This document shows positions 23,641 to 35,297 of a DNA stretch of 64,000 bases, one piece after another. Origin of the DNA: Phycomyces nitens (Eukaryota; Mucoromycota; Mucoromycetes; Mucorales; Phycomycetaceae); NCBI GenBank assembly GCA_022702545.1, contig JAHRBC010000002.1, positions 8,060,001 to 8,124,000 on the forward strand. The letters are read 5' to 3'. A program made the position numbers and the translations under genes. The number at the start of each line of letters is the position of its first letter. Position 1 is the first letter of the stretch. The notes beneath the pieces are model-generated. The model saw nothing but the letters and a program-made list of their open reading frames with translations, was not told the DNA's origin and searched no databases.

Positions 23641-25620
23641 ATGTATATGGATCCATAATTACATGATGGTATCAATTGATAACAGTAAAAAAAAAAAAGT
23701 GAATTTAATGAATTTGTTGCCATGGCACCAGCTACCAACTGGTCCCTTTTTAAAAAAAAGAATCCACATATTTTTCAACATGTTTTTTTTAAGATGGGCA
23801 CAGACCAACTCAATCAAAGAATATATATTTATTGACTCGTAACAAAGGACAGTTGGACAATATACGATTATTTATGGAACAGTTTTGTAAATTATATCCC
23901 TGCCATCCATCATAATATCTAGTGATTAGTTTATACTTTTCCTCGAGGAAATCCAATAGTCTCATTAAAGTATTGTCGTTTGCTCCAATATATCTATCAT
24001 TTTGGTTCACCTCAGGCGACTTGTGAACGATAAAGGAGGCCTAGTTATCAGAGTATTGTATCTATATATTAAGCTTTGGTATCCAATACAATCAAGTTTA
24101 ATAGGTTCCAATGGTAGCACCTGTTGATAAGTCCCTTGATATTTAGCTACAAAAAAGGGGGTCCATTGTAGTATGGTGAGTCATGTAAAATGAAACAGGT
24201 GATACTGGATCTCTACATCACCAAACTAAATCTCTTGTTATTCAATATTTCAGACCAGGTAGAAACCAAGCTTTCTGGTGCATAGATACACTTTTTGACC
24301 AAAAAAAAAAAAGGAGGATTTTGGATTCGTTAGCAGTGAAAATAACGGCAATAAGGGTCAAGTTTAAATTGACAAAGATTGAGTATAACAAATATGGCAT
24401 TGGTCGTTTTCTTTCTTGTCTTTTTCTAGGCTGTCTCGTGGATAATGAATTGTATTCAAGAATACAAGGTCTTTGCTGTACAGACAATATATGAATCCCA
24501 ATATGCTCAAAGTAGTATATTGGTTATCTTGATTGTTACATCTATTGCAATATAAAGCCAATACACATAAATATAGAAAATTGAGCGTTATAAATAACTT
24601 TAAAGTTGCTTTTTTTTTTACCCTTTAAAATGTCGGGTCAGACACACGCAAGGACCCACTCTTATGTCTTGATAAGGTGGACAGTGTTTGGTGTCATATT
24701 TTATCATGTAATATACTGGATTCCAACAGAAATTCCATAATGGAGCATCAAGGCCAGGAATACGGTTTAGATCTTATATTGGCCTTTGTATAATGGTATA
24801 TTGTACATGCTGAATTGATTCTTTAGAGGTATGCCAAGACTATTATACGCTGTATATAGTTTGGTACTCTCAATAAGACAACTTTAGTATCCATACAGAA
24901 ACAAAATTCGCTGATAATTGACAAAATGACAATACTTGGCTACATTCTTGATAAATTCAAGTCTTTCTACAAAATGAACTCCAACTTGTATTTGGTAACA
25001 ATTAAAAAAAAAAGTAGCTATGGATATAGCCTTTAATTTTGCCTCTATCAACAGAAGCTATTTTTTTAATACGGTGTTTTTACTCGAGATTGAGACTCTT
25101 TTCATCTAATTCCAAGCAATAGGCTTTATTCATTATAGCCTTGAAGGCCAATTTCTTCTAGTCTTTCATGACAGGCCTATTGAGGAATATGATAATACAG
25201 TCATTGAGAATGTCAACCTCTGATACTTATTGATTTTGGCACAATTGACGTCAAATTGGTCATGGCTCTTATTATCAAAGTACTCGAGTTGAAGCTTGAT
25301 GAGACATATATACTCCAATTTCTATTGATCCGGGGAGAAGATTAGTATTTACTGTATTGAATAGGCGCAGATTATTTTTGCAAAGTATTGTAAGATGTAT
25401 ATATATATTTAAAATGTAGAATATTAATAATGGAAAAAACCTGTATTATAATGGGAATATCAAGGCCTAAAGACCTCTAGTCAATTACAGATAAAGTTAA
25501 ATTATTTACAAGGACATTTTCTCTCTCTTTCTCTTTCTCTTTTTTTCTAAATCTCGGCTGCACAGCTATGAGAGTACTGTGGCTGGAAGGAATGCGAATG
25601 TTTTTTTAAAAAGAGTGACT
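23641..25620. other. 2 kb intergenic region containing one copy of an inverted dispersed repeat
   Basis: Apart from the repeat at 25089-25354, I see only A/T runs and an orphan minus-strand frame at 23810-24040 (containing TLMRLLDFLEEKYKLITRYY) that I cannot assign. No RNA gene was recognised. Confidence 0.5.
25089..25354 (+). repeat. dispersed repeat, copy A (inverted relative to 51527-51776)
   Basis: About 266 bp run from ATTGAGACTCTTTTCATC to AGTATTTACTG. This matches the reverse complement of 51527-51776 at high identity over its first about 165 bp and last about 60 bp, with a divergent patch (about 25257-25295) between. It contains the near-palindrome CAATTGACGTCAAATTG at about 25242. 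It has no open frame, so it looks like a non-coding element (MITE-like or solo terminus). Confidence 0.8.
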
Positions 25621-28177
25621 TTAGAAGTTCATGAGAGGTGTGTGGGTTGATCCTCTTGGGTAGACGACCAAGGTGGCCACAAAGAGTCCGACTGTGATGC
25701 CTATATTTATATTATAAATAATGGTTAGGTTGAAAAATAATAATAATCTAGCTGGAGGTTTATAATTTACCGATAGCCGATTCAATCATACTGAGTGCAA
25801 ATCCAGCACCTTGATTGGAATACTCATTACTTGCGCTCGTTCCGAACAAGCCAAGCGCTGCCTTGAGACCTACGATGAAATACATTAGATTCCAAGGCCA
25901 AACTCACACTCTATCTACCGTCTTACCCAAACTTCCGGGAACAAGATAGAAAATCTTGATTGTCAAGAAACGTAAATTAGTTTAGACTTCCATTTCATCA
26001 GATTAGTAATAATTAAACAAGGTTTGCTTACGGCCAGCAGCACGGCATCAAACGACATTTTCCCTGTAAACTTTGTCAGGAGATTTCCGATCAAACCGAC
26101 AGCAAAGGATGGAACGACTTGTAAGACCTGCTGGGGGGCTTTGGCGTGGCAAGAAAGAGCCCAATTGACCACAAATCCACAAACCGAGACAAACACCATT
26201 GTTGGCCAGCGCGAGGGCCGTGCACGGAGATATACACAATAAGCAAGGGCAAACAGGGGAACTGTCAAGAAGTAGAACCATTGATTTTCAACCGTAATGC
26301 AGGTTCCAGCAGATAGGGCATGCTGGCACTCTGGAGATTGGCCTTGTGCACTGATAGATTCAGGCTCAATTGTTCCATACAGCTGCGATCCCATCTCAAC
26401 ACCATATCCCAACAAAAACGAATACAGGATTGCATATACCATCCTCACCACACCGCTCACCAATTGGCGGGAGACCAACTCGATAATGGCCACAGCCATG
26501 GAGTAGCCCGGAAGAATGATAATAAAAGAAGAAAAGGCCACTGGTGTAAAGCAAAAGTCATATTTCCAGACAGCTAGAGAAACGATGATTAATTTCAAAC
26601 CATATGAGATCCCAATAGACTTACATCTAGAGACAAATCCAATAAATATGCACACAGTTATTTCCCAGATCGGCTGGAAGCTCATGAAGCGTCCTGAATA
26701 GAGCTCATAGACGGCAAAGAACACTTTGTATAGGTTAATAATAGTGTTGCAGACCAGCTTGACTCGAACCTACTTGCTAAGGCAGCCGACAATCCTGCTT
26801 CTTTCCATCTGCCACCATAAAACATGATTGCACCACAGAAACTGGCAAGTGCATAGACAAATGGATTTAGCCAAACAGGGTAAAATAGTGGCTGGTTGGA
26901 AACCTGGTCAATAAATTCCAAGGCTTCGTCTACCGAGACTTCTCCGTGGGAAAGAAGCTTCTCTAATCGATAAATCTCGCCTAGTTTGTGCATATCAAAC
27001 ACTTGAGATTGCCGGATGAAATGAGTCTCGGTAGTGTGGGTTGACTGATCAAAAAATGTGACAAACATCACATTGGGTATATAGACGTACTCGGCCTCGA
27101 CACCCAGGGTAGTCGATACTTGTCGCATTATGTACTCTAGTCGATGGGCCGGACAGCCATACATCATAAGAGATTTGGCTAGTTTGCGCAGAAATTCTTG
27201 CTTTTGCAGAATATTGGCAATCTCAAACGTTATTCTGATCCGATCTTCGAGTGTAATGGGCTCAAACTGGGATGCAGTCGTAAACATACTGTCGATTGAC
27301 GTTCTGCGGGACATTGACTGGACAGAAGCCCGTTTACGCTTCTCAAGACTAGGGACCAGATGGCTTGTGGATGCCACTGTGGTCAGCCAACTCTTGGGAC
27401 GATTTACAAGTTTTGGCCGAATTGGGGCTCCAGAGGATTCATCGGTCGAGAACTCGTACACAGATGAAGCGCGCTGGGTTTCCTTTTTTCGAAGCTAAGA
27501 TGCGTTTATTGAGATATATATAAAAATCTGTTCCATATGGATCCTTTTCTATTTACCTTTTTCGGGAGCTTTGATTTGAGAGACTTGGTTCGTTTAGGGG
27601 CCGGTCGACGTTGGTGTCTTTGGGACTCTAGTTTCATCAGACTAGCCAGGACACTTCCTCCAGTGGGCTGGATGTTGATCTTGGTCGAATTGGTGTTGGT
27701 AGGACTTGGTACGAATTCATCGTCGGTGTTCCCCCGTCGGGTGCTCAAGATGCGCTGTACAAGTGCTGCAGATTCGGCTAGATGATCTGGGAATCGAACA
27801 TGTCTATCTCTTGCTTCGTCGTGATCCAATGCTGCCTCGACCAGTGTCTCTGTCGACCCACGGTTCTCAGGAGACATGTCTTCTTTGGGTGATTCATCCT
27901 CTTGGTGGTTGATCGGTTCCTTTAGATCTTCGTATTCTGCCTCGTCTTCCGTGTCTTCATCTGAACTCTCTCCAATTGTTAACTTTGCGTGGTGGGTGGT
28001 TATCTCTGAGAATCTGGCAGGGGGTATGCGAGATGGAGGCCGAGTATCAGCTTTAGGAGGTGGGTGGATTGACTGAGGCTCGTGGGTCTCGTTGGAAGTT
28101 GTGATATGTAATTGAGGTAAGCACGGCCAAGACGCAGCTTGTGGTTGCACCCGAGATTCATCGTCCTCGCCGCCCAT
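25621..28177 (-). CDS. PRM10-like membrane protein, ThrE (threonine/serine exporter) family
   Basis: Predicted multi-pass membrane protein of the bacterial ThrE / yeast Prm10 family; the substrate in fungi is unknown. The N-terminal cytosolic part (start at MGGEDDES, 28177) is long, acidic and Ser-rich. The conserved ThrE domain begins DRIRITFEIANILQKQEFL and contains KSLMMYGCPAHRLEYIMRQV and YIPNVMFVTFFDQSTHTTET. About ten hydrophobic segments follow (FVYALASFCGAIMFYGG; FSSFIIILPGYSMAVAIIEL; VVPSFAVGLIGNLLTKF). The last exon encodes ITVGLFVATLVVYPRG and ends THTPLMNF. The start is chosen as the first Met after a plausible acceptor at about 28188; an extra 5' exon is possible. The family is firm, the exported molecule unknown. 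Confidence 0.88.
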
Positions 28178-29865
28178 CAAAGAGAGATCTACAGAGTAAA
28201 GAGCAGTAAAATAGACGCAAAAAAATGCGAAACTTTTGCTCAATGTTAAATATCAAAAAAGATGTCACACAGAAATAAACATCTGGAATGTCAAATGTGT
28301 ATATAGAAAATAGATCATATCTCACAAGCCTGCCAGTCATTCGATTTGACCTTTTTACACTGCGCTACGCAACAAAACTCAGCCTGGGTTTTGCCGTCCA
28401 GAGATGATGTCATGGGCATGGAGTTGGACTGTAGTCGTACCTATTCATGGGACAATATGTCCAATGTTCTTAAACCAAGTATATTGGGCTCATATAGGCC
28501 AAATAGAATTACTTCCTTGCCAATATTTAAAGATTCGGCCTGAATGTATCAGATCAATAAAAGATTATTTTTTTCTATTTGTGAAATTCTGTATTTGTTA
28601 CCATGGCAATAAATAGAAAAAATTCTGCCTTTTTCAGAAAATACAAACTCTAAAAAAGCTTATTTGAATTTTAATCGATACGAGAAAGATCCATAGTTGA
28701 TTATCACTATATGGCTTATAGGCTAGTCTTGTCTTCAATGGAATAGATGACATGTATCTATGTACAGTTCGTCATTGACGATAATAAAATAGGGCTTATT
28801 GCAGCTATGTTTTTCTTGCCCTCTAATCCCCAGCTACTTTTTGGTGAACAATAAAATATATAAAGGAGGATTTTATGCACAAGCAATATCATTTTAAACT
28901 AGCTTTTGTGTATTGTTTTATGATTACGATCAATAGATGCCAACGTTTCAACGGTATTTATAGAAAATCGTAATACTAATACTAATAATAATACTAATAA
29001 TAATAATATATTCTGATAAAGTCTTGTATGTTTCAAAATCATGGCTTACTAAAATATATCATCGTCGAATTTTTTTAAAAAAAGGGGAAATGTATGATGG
29101 TAATTTTGATACCTGCATTTCTATTTGTTGCTTATTCTTGTGTATTGGTGTGATGTACACGCGGTGTACCTGGAATATATTATACTTGTACATCTCTGGT
29201 CTACACAGACGCATGGTAGAGAATAGCATGGTCTGGGTGTACACAGCTCAATTGAACAAAACTTCCGGTCTGGCTATAATTTTCCTTTATGGATCATCGA
29301 AATCAATGGTTATCGAAATTGTAAAACGAACAATAAAAATATCCGAGCATATCAACTTGCAGGAGAATTACTCCTCATAATTACTCTTGTAATAAAAAAA
29401 ATGGATTGCAAAAGGGCTCACTGTGCTGAATTGGCCTTAATACGATTTCCAAAGTAGAATATTGTTTGTATGTTTTTTTTTTTTAAAAAAAAATCTAGCC
29501 CACCATGCCATTTATTTTCAACCGTCAAGGAAACGCTGGTTCTTGATAGATCAATAGACCTACTGTAACATTTCCTGTAATATATTACTCTATTATTATT
29601 ATTATTATTATTATTAAAAGTTGTAAGATTAAATGTTTATATTGTATGCATTTGACGTGATTCAAGTGGCAAAATCTGCAAGGTCTAGATCAATGGGTGC
29701 ATATGGGTATGTATGAACGAGAATATTATTATTAGTGGTAGTAATAGTATTAGTATAAAGTATATAAAAGAAAGGCAGTGTTTATAAAAAAGAGAGTAAA
29801 TAGGGTGTGCGAGTATATATATGGTGAGATGCTATAGAGAATAAAAAGGTATAATACAATAGTGG
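28178..29865. other. 1.7 kb AT-rich intergenic region
   Basis: ATT/AAT repeats at 28972-29010 and 29590-29620, poly-T/poly-A around 29470-29492. I see no supported gene. Confidence 0.5.
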
Positions 29866-31076
29866 TTATTTTTTAAAGGAGGTGATCTGATGTACAAGTG
29901 TATCGTCGCTTCCATGAAAGGACTCGTCCCAGCCTTGTGTAAGGCCTGAACGAACAACGATTTGTGCCAATTGCTTTGAAGGCGATATGCAAATCTCATG
30001 CGGATGAAGTCTGTCATAGATCAAGAACGACTGCTCAACAACGCGTTCTTGACGTCTCCCTAGGTACACTTTGGCACGCGCATGGGACACTGTCCGGCCA
30101 TCCTTGTATTCGGCCACAAGATACACTTTAAGGGTGCATTCGAGCCACACAAGGATATCCTCCAATGAGCCACTCAAAAGCCAACTTGTATCGTGGTTCT
30201 TGACAGGCCAATTGTCGTACCCTGATTGTTCGACTGTCTGTACTACCCTTCGACCCCCAAACGAGAAATGAAAACTTAGGCGGCGGATCTGGCCCTTTGC
30301 CTGAAGTACGCTCGCCAAATGCCGGGCCTGCAGAATACGGCATTCCAGTGTATAATGGCCTGTTCCATGGCCAATCTGCTGCACCAGCCCAGGTTTATCT
30401 TCGCTTCCACTCATGGACGGCATTGATAGATGGTCACTGACAGAACACAGCTCAAACCCGAGCGGGTTAGGGGCTATGGGCCGCCGTGACGTCCACGATG
30501 GTCTAAAGTTGTTCATTCCCTTGAAGTGGTCCACATCCGATGTGCTCGGGATATCTACTATGAATAGCCCGGCCTTGATCTGTGCTCGCTCTTTCCCGAC
30601 TGTGTGCCAATTACCCTTGTCAACCACATAATCATGGACCTGGGCTGGCTCACGTCGACCATTACGCATAACAACCAGTCTAGCGGTGTCCATGGTGATC
30701 TGGATGTTTCCAATAGGAATCTTGGTGCTGTCTTCCGAGTAATAAGACAGTTCGAGAACGACGGGTGTGGACCGTTCACGGAGGCGTCGGAGCATCTTGA
30801 GCGACACAAAATACACAAACGTCGTTCGCCAACTCGGTTCGGCTGTGCAAGGAACTGGGCGAGCGGCGATGAGATTGTCGGCAAGAAGGAGATCATCGAT
30901 CGAAGGTGGTAATGGTAAACGGATGCGACTGTAGATCAGTAGGTCTCGGTCAAGGTCTGATGTGAATCCTCTTCCTTTGGGCAAGATGAGTTTAGGATGG
31001 TGTATTTGATGAGCTTACCATCTTCAATCGCTACCAGGATGGCAAATTCGCATGATTCTGTAAGGTGAACTGCCAT
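29866..31076 (-). CDS. CEP120-like double-C2 protein
   Basis: Two exons: 31076-31019 (MAVHLTESCEFAILVAIEDG) and 30974-29866, joined across a very short 44-nt intron that keeps frame, giving 388 aa. The first domain (about residues 10-150) has the order of the CEP120 N-terminal C2: FAILVAIEDGRGF, then SWRTTFVYFVSLKMLRRLRE and STPVVLELSYYSEDS, then a G-N-I-Q-I-T strand. A second C2-like domain spans about 225-345 (YTLECRILQARHLASVL; SGSLEDILVWLECTLKVYLV). The C-terminal C2 and coiled coil of animal CEP120 are absent. CEP120 is a centriole and cilium assembly factor, so its role in a fungus without obvious flagellar genes is unclear. The double-C2 reading is good; the CEP120 assignment is an inference from pattern, not a search. 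Confidence 0.5.
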
Positions 31077-31635
31077 GCGTTTGAGAATGTAAGAAAGAGA
31101 AGGAGATAAATGACAACAACAGGACCAAACGGGTATATTTCAATAAAGACGCTGCAGAAACAATAAAGGAAAAATAAATAAATAAAGAGAGAAAGAGAGA
31201 AAGACGGATTCGGTTGTGGTGGAGATCGTCTTTCGATATTTTCTGCTTGTATAGAATGACGAAAACTCCTTTTAATATAACATTTATTTAAATCAGCCCT
31301 ATTTCTCATCTCTATCTCTTTACCTCTTTCTAATGTTCCTTTATATCAGCCTCTTTATGAAGCACAAAAGATGTAAATAATAATACAATACAATATAATA
31401 CAATACAATATAATATAATATAATAATAAATCTTGTTACACTTAATAATATCAAGAAAATACATTAGTCTTAACAAGGAACAAGATGTGTGTGTATTTTG
31501 CTTTTTATTTTATTTTATATATATATTTATATATATATATATATATATTATATAATTATACATGGATGTGCTTGGGTTTCATTCATATAGTCCAGCGTAT
31601 ATTCTCTCTATCTCTCTTTCACAAGCAAAGGTTCC
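31077..31635. other. AT-rich intergenic with ATA/ATT and TA microsatellites
   Basis: ATACA/ATAT runs at 31378-31425 and a TA run at 31515-31560. I see no gene. Confidence 0.6.
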
Positions 31636-33660
31636 TTATTTAGCAGACCCTTTCACAAGAATGCAACCCGGACTAGACAGTACCACCTGCCACCCCTCAC
31701 GTTTAAGCCATTTGAGTGCAGTTGGGAGTAGTTTAGACTGGCCGTCCAGCGAATGCTTTCCAACACCCGTAATGATCTTTAGAGGCTTGATTTGCCGGCG
31801 CCCTACAGAAGAAATGAATAGTCTGCTTCACTAGCCATCAGAAATCATACCAGATTGCATGTTACTTCTTGACCACCATTGGGTTACACCCTCTTTAATA
31901 AGGACCTGCGCTTCAGCTACTGTCAGACCATGCAGATCCAAGAGATGGTCATCCTCATGCACCAGCCTTTTTGATAAATGTTATTTCGCTTACTATTGAG
32001 TCCAATACTCCTTACCAAAAAAAACCCCCTCCCCCCTTTTTTTGTGTGTGTATTTTCTTTACCTCTGGTGTCGTACAAGTGATCGGGCCGCTCGCATGTT
32101 CAGCTTCTTTGCTCGGGAGTCCAGCTGGCGTGCTTCATCCGAGTAATAAAACGCTATACCTCCCTCGCCAGTATTCTTATTCTTGGCTTGCTGGTATGCA
32201 GCACCTGCCTTGCGAAACAGTTCGTTACGTTTCAAAATAAGGTCCATTGCCTCTGTACGGCACTCTTCAGGATCATCCTCTACATAGTCCCGGTTGTTTA
32301 GTAATAGATATTCGGGTACCACTGGAAGATCCTTTGTGAGTTCCTTTTGCTGCTTAGACCCAGAATTAGATACAACCGTCATTTGCTCCATCTGCCGGGC
32401 CAGTTTTAGCCGTTGGTCCTCCAGCCTCTTTGCCTCCCGTTGGTCCTTGGACAGGCAGTAATCAATGGCCTCTTGGACCTTTTCCTCGCACGAGCTATCA
32501 TCATCCTTTGACAAGATGCCTAGACCAATCGATATAATTTCACGTTCATTTATATTTCCACTGCCCATAATCTCACACAGAGAATCTTGGATCCTTTCAA
32601 GATCACGCAACTTTTTAGGTCCCAAGTACTGTCTGGGATCCAGCTCCCGATGTCTTTCCATCAGATAGCGAATCATGGCCACCAAGTCGTCTGGACGCTC
32701 TCGAGCAGCCATCATCAAGTCATGATGGTCAAGTTGAGGAAACAAAGGTCGCAGAGCCCCCAAGGCAGCATCGTACTTGTGCCAGTGATTATCCGACACA
32801 CGAGCCATGCCATTGTCGTCAAATTCTTCCTTGTGAGCATTAGGAGCAAGACGGCTACCCGAAGCCCAAACGATCTTTGGTTTCTTCTTCTTCTTCTTCT
32901 TTCTTGGGTGTTCAGTTGTCGACACAGAAGATGTTGGCTCATTGCTGCTCCAATCCTTGAGGTATTCTGTTGTCAGTAAGAAATCAGTGGCCTTTTCAGT
33001 GTCGTTGTCATGAGTCAAGAGTGCGTCCAACAAGTCAGATCGCTCATGATCAGGAAAGCACATTTGTAAGAAATCCACACTGTTCTCCAATTCTCTGAAA
33101 ACGTCATTCTCCTCATTTGTGTGTTTTGTCTGATTGGATTTGTCCTGATCATCTTGATAATCTTCGTCTGAGACTTGGTCGTCTTCATCTTCATAGTATT
33201 CGTATTCTTCATTCTCAGAGTTTAAATCAGAGCATTCGCTGTCCAATGGAGAACTGAACTGGTCTGTTCTTGGTCTAAAGCTTTGGCTGGATGGAGCCGG
33301 GGTTATTCTATCTCTGGACTGGGATCCAAACACAGATTGTGTCGAGGCTTCTTTGGCGAGTTCAGACAGTATGTCGAATGCACGGCCATAGTCATTTGTA
33401 TCTATCCAGATGGCTTCAACAAGCGAGGAGTCCAGTGGTGGACAGAAAGTTGCCTATTTTTTTTTGGGAGGGGGGAGGGAGAGCAGTGGGATATGAAATA
33501 ATATAATTGCTTGTGGTGGTGGTCACTGTCGTTTATTAATGGTATTGAATGTATATATTAAAACTACCTTTAAGCGGTTGCTGTTATCAGACTTGTCTAC
33601 TTGATGTCTTGGGAGGCTTCGAGTAGACTTTTCGTACTGTTTATCTTGAAGTCTTCCCAT
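31636..33660 (-). CDS. CUE and SMR domain protein (Cue2/N4BP2-like)
   Basis: Related to yeast Cue2 and animal N4BP2, in which the SMR domain is an endonuclease of no-go mRNA decay and CUE domains bind ubiquitin. Exon 1 (start 33660, MGRLQDKQYEKSTRSLP) joins a CUE-like segment LDSSLVEAIWIDTNDY. Further CUE-like helices follow (ENSVDFLQMCFPDHERSDLL, then YDAALGALRPLFPQLDHHDL). A DUF1771-type Arg/Lys-rich helix (ELFRKAGAAYQQAKNKN; YSDEARQLDSRAKKLN) precedes the SMR domain: LLDLHGLTVAEAQVLI in exon 31860-31970, and LKIITGVGKHSLDGQSKLLP in the last exon. The D-x-H and GxGxHS motifs are intact. The protein ends CILVKGSAK. Loop GKHS and LDLHG support an active nuclease. Confidence 0.88.
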
Positions 33661-34182
33661 ATATCTTTATGTGTTTAAAGAGAAAGAGAAAGAGAGTTAA
33701 TGCAGATATTAAATGGACTGCAAGTTTAAAGAGAAAAAAAAAAGATTGGATTTAGGCTGACAGAAACAAGGCCGATGATTGGCTAGGGTAGTCTATGCTA
33801 GAATAAGAGGACCTCTTTGAATGTTTGCTAAAGGGAGTTGCAAGATAATAATAATCTTGATTATTCTTTTTTATTTATATTTTTGGGATCTAAGCAAAGT
33901 TTATTGTGGCCGAATGATTAAATCAATTACTGCGGTTATTATGAAGCCTTGTTGGCCAAGAAAACAAGTGAGGATTCTAGTGAATGTGACGTTGATCGGA
34001 AAACAAGTTTGGGTGTAATGTGTGCGGGGAAGGAAAACAGAGGACGCTAAACTCCTCCGCCAAAGGAGGTGGATGCTGGTTGGACAAAAAGGAGACGGAC
34101 GGTGGGAGACAATTCAATAAAGCTGGAAAGTGCACGGCTAGGCCATCCCTCCTTCCTTTTCGACTAAAAATATCGCACAACA
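33661..34182. other. bidirectional region, CUE-SMR / RPS4 promoter
   Basis: Contains a hairpin-prone CTCCTCCGCCAAAGGAGG at about 34051 and a pyrimidine stretch CCCTCCTTCCTTTTC just before the RPS4 start, as expected for ribosomal-protein transcription starts. Confidence 0.4.
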
Positions 34183-35297
34183 ATGGTAAGTTGATAAATA
34201 CAATTCCAAATCCAAATCCATGTAGATACATGGATGTATAAGGATGGATGGATGGATGGATGTATGAATAGATGAATAGATTGATCTAACAATCCTTGCC
34301 ATCATCTAGGGTCGCGGTCCTAAGAAGCACATGAAGCGTTTGAACGCCCCCAAGCACTGGATGTTGGACAAGCTTTTGGGTAAGGCAAAACAACAACAAT
34401 AAATGACTTGATCTAGTTGCTGGTGTGGATACAAAAATGATGAATTTAAACAAAAGCAAAAGTCAAGCTCAACAATCCGATCTTCAATGACGATTATTTT
34501 GTAACTGAATCTTCCACACAAGCACAAATGATCAATCATTCTAGTCAATCAAAAACAAGAATCTAAACATTTCAATAGGTTCCTATGCCCCTAAGCCCAG
34601 CTCCGGTCCCCACAAGACCCGTGAGTGCTTGCCCCTCATCGTCTTCATCCGTAACAGACTGAAGTACGCCTTGAACGGTCGCGAGGTCCAGTCTATCTTG
34701 ATGCAGCGTCTCGTCAAGGTTGACGGTAAGGTCCGCACTGACTCTACCTTCCCCGCTGGTTTCATGGATGTCATCTCCATCGAGAAGACCGGTGAGAACT
34801 TCCGTCTCGTCTACGATGTCAAGGGTCGCTTCGCCATCCACCGCATCACTGAGGAGGAGGCCAAGTACAAGCTCTGCAAGATCAAGAAGGTTCTTGTTGG
34901 TGCCAAGGGTATCCCTTACGTTGTCACCCACGATGGCCGTACCATCCGTTACCCCGATCCTTCCATCAAGGCCAACGATACCGTCCGCTTCAACATTGAG
35001 GAGAACAAGATCGCTGACTTTGTCAAGTTCGAGACCGGAAACGTTGTCTTGGTTACTGGTGGTCGTAACATTGGTCGTGCTGGTGTCATTGTTCACCGTG
35101 AGCGTCACGTTGGTGGTTTCGAGATTGTCCACATCAAGGACTCCCTTGACCGTGTCTTCGCTACCCGTATCTCCAACGTCTTCGTTATCGGTCAGGGTTC
35201 CAAGCCCTGGATCTCCCTCCCCAAGGGTAAGGGTATCAAGCTCACCATTACTGAGGAGCGTGATCGTCGCAGAGCTGCTGCCGCTGCTGCCAACTAA
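34183..35297 (+). CDS. RPS4: 40S ribosomal protein S4 (eS4)
   Basis: Small-subunit ribosomal protein. Exons, resolved: 34183-34185 (the ATG alone), 34310-34379 and 34579-35297, giving 263 aa, the same length as vertebrate and yeast S4. It starts [20 protein letters not shown], has the S4-like RNA-binding stretch [20 protein letters not shown], and ends with a KOW-type segment ([20 protein letters not shown]) and [12 protein letters not shown]. Codons are strongly C-ending (GTC, ATC, AAG), unlike its neighbours, as expected for very high expression. Intron 2 carries a C/D snoRNA (34423-34519). Confidence 0.98.
34423..34519 (+). ncRNA. intronic C/D-box snoRNA, predicted LSU rRNA 2'-O-methylation guide
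   Basis: Lies in RPS4 intron 2 (34380-34578). Box C ATGATGA is at 34437-34443, D' CCGA at 34477-34480, C' ATGACGA (one change from consensus) at 34487-34493 and D CTGA at 34505-34508. The ends pair perfectly over 7 bp: GTGTGGA (34423-34429) with TCCACAC (34513-34519). Upstream of D', AGTCAAGCTCAACA (34461-34474) is complementary over 14 nt to TGTTGAGCTTGACT, which I recall as part of the conserved 25S/28S rRNA segment after AAGACCC near the peptidyl-transferase centre. The +5 rule from D' puts the target at a U of that TGTT. No target is proposed for the D guide (34491-34504). Confidence 0.8.

Noticed and set aside
23810..24040. minus-strand frame with TLMRLLDFLEEKYKLITRYY
   Set aside because: It looks coding but has no neighbours to splice to and no family match. 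Could be a relic.
27785..27800. B-box-like GAATCGAAC of a tRNA
   Set aside because: It lies inside the PRM10-like coding region, with no A box or cloverleaf.
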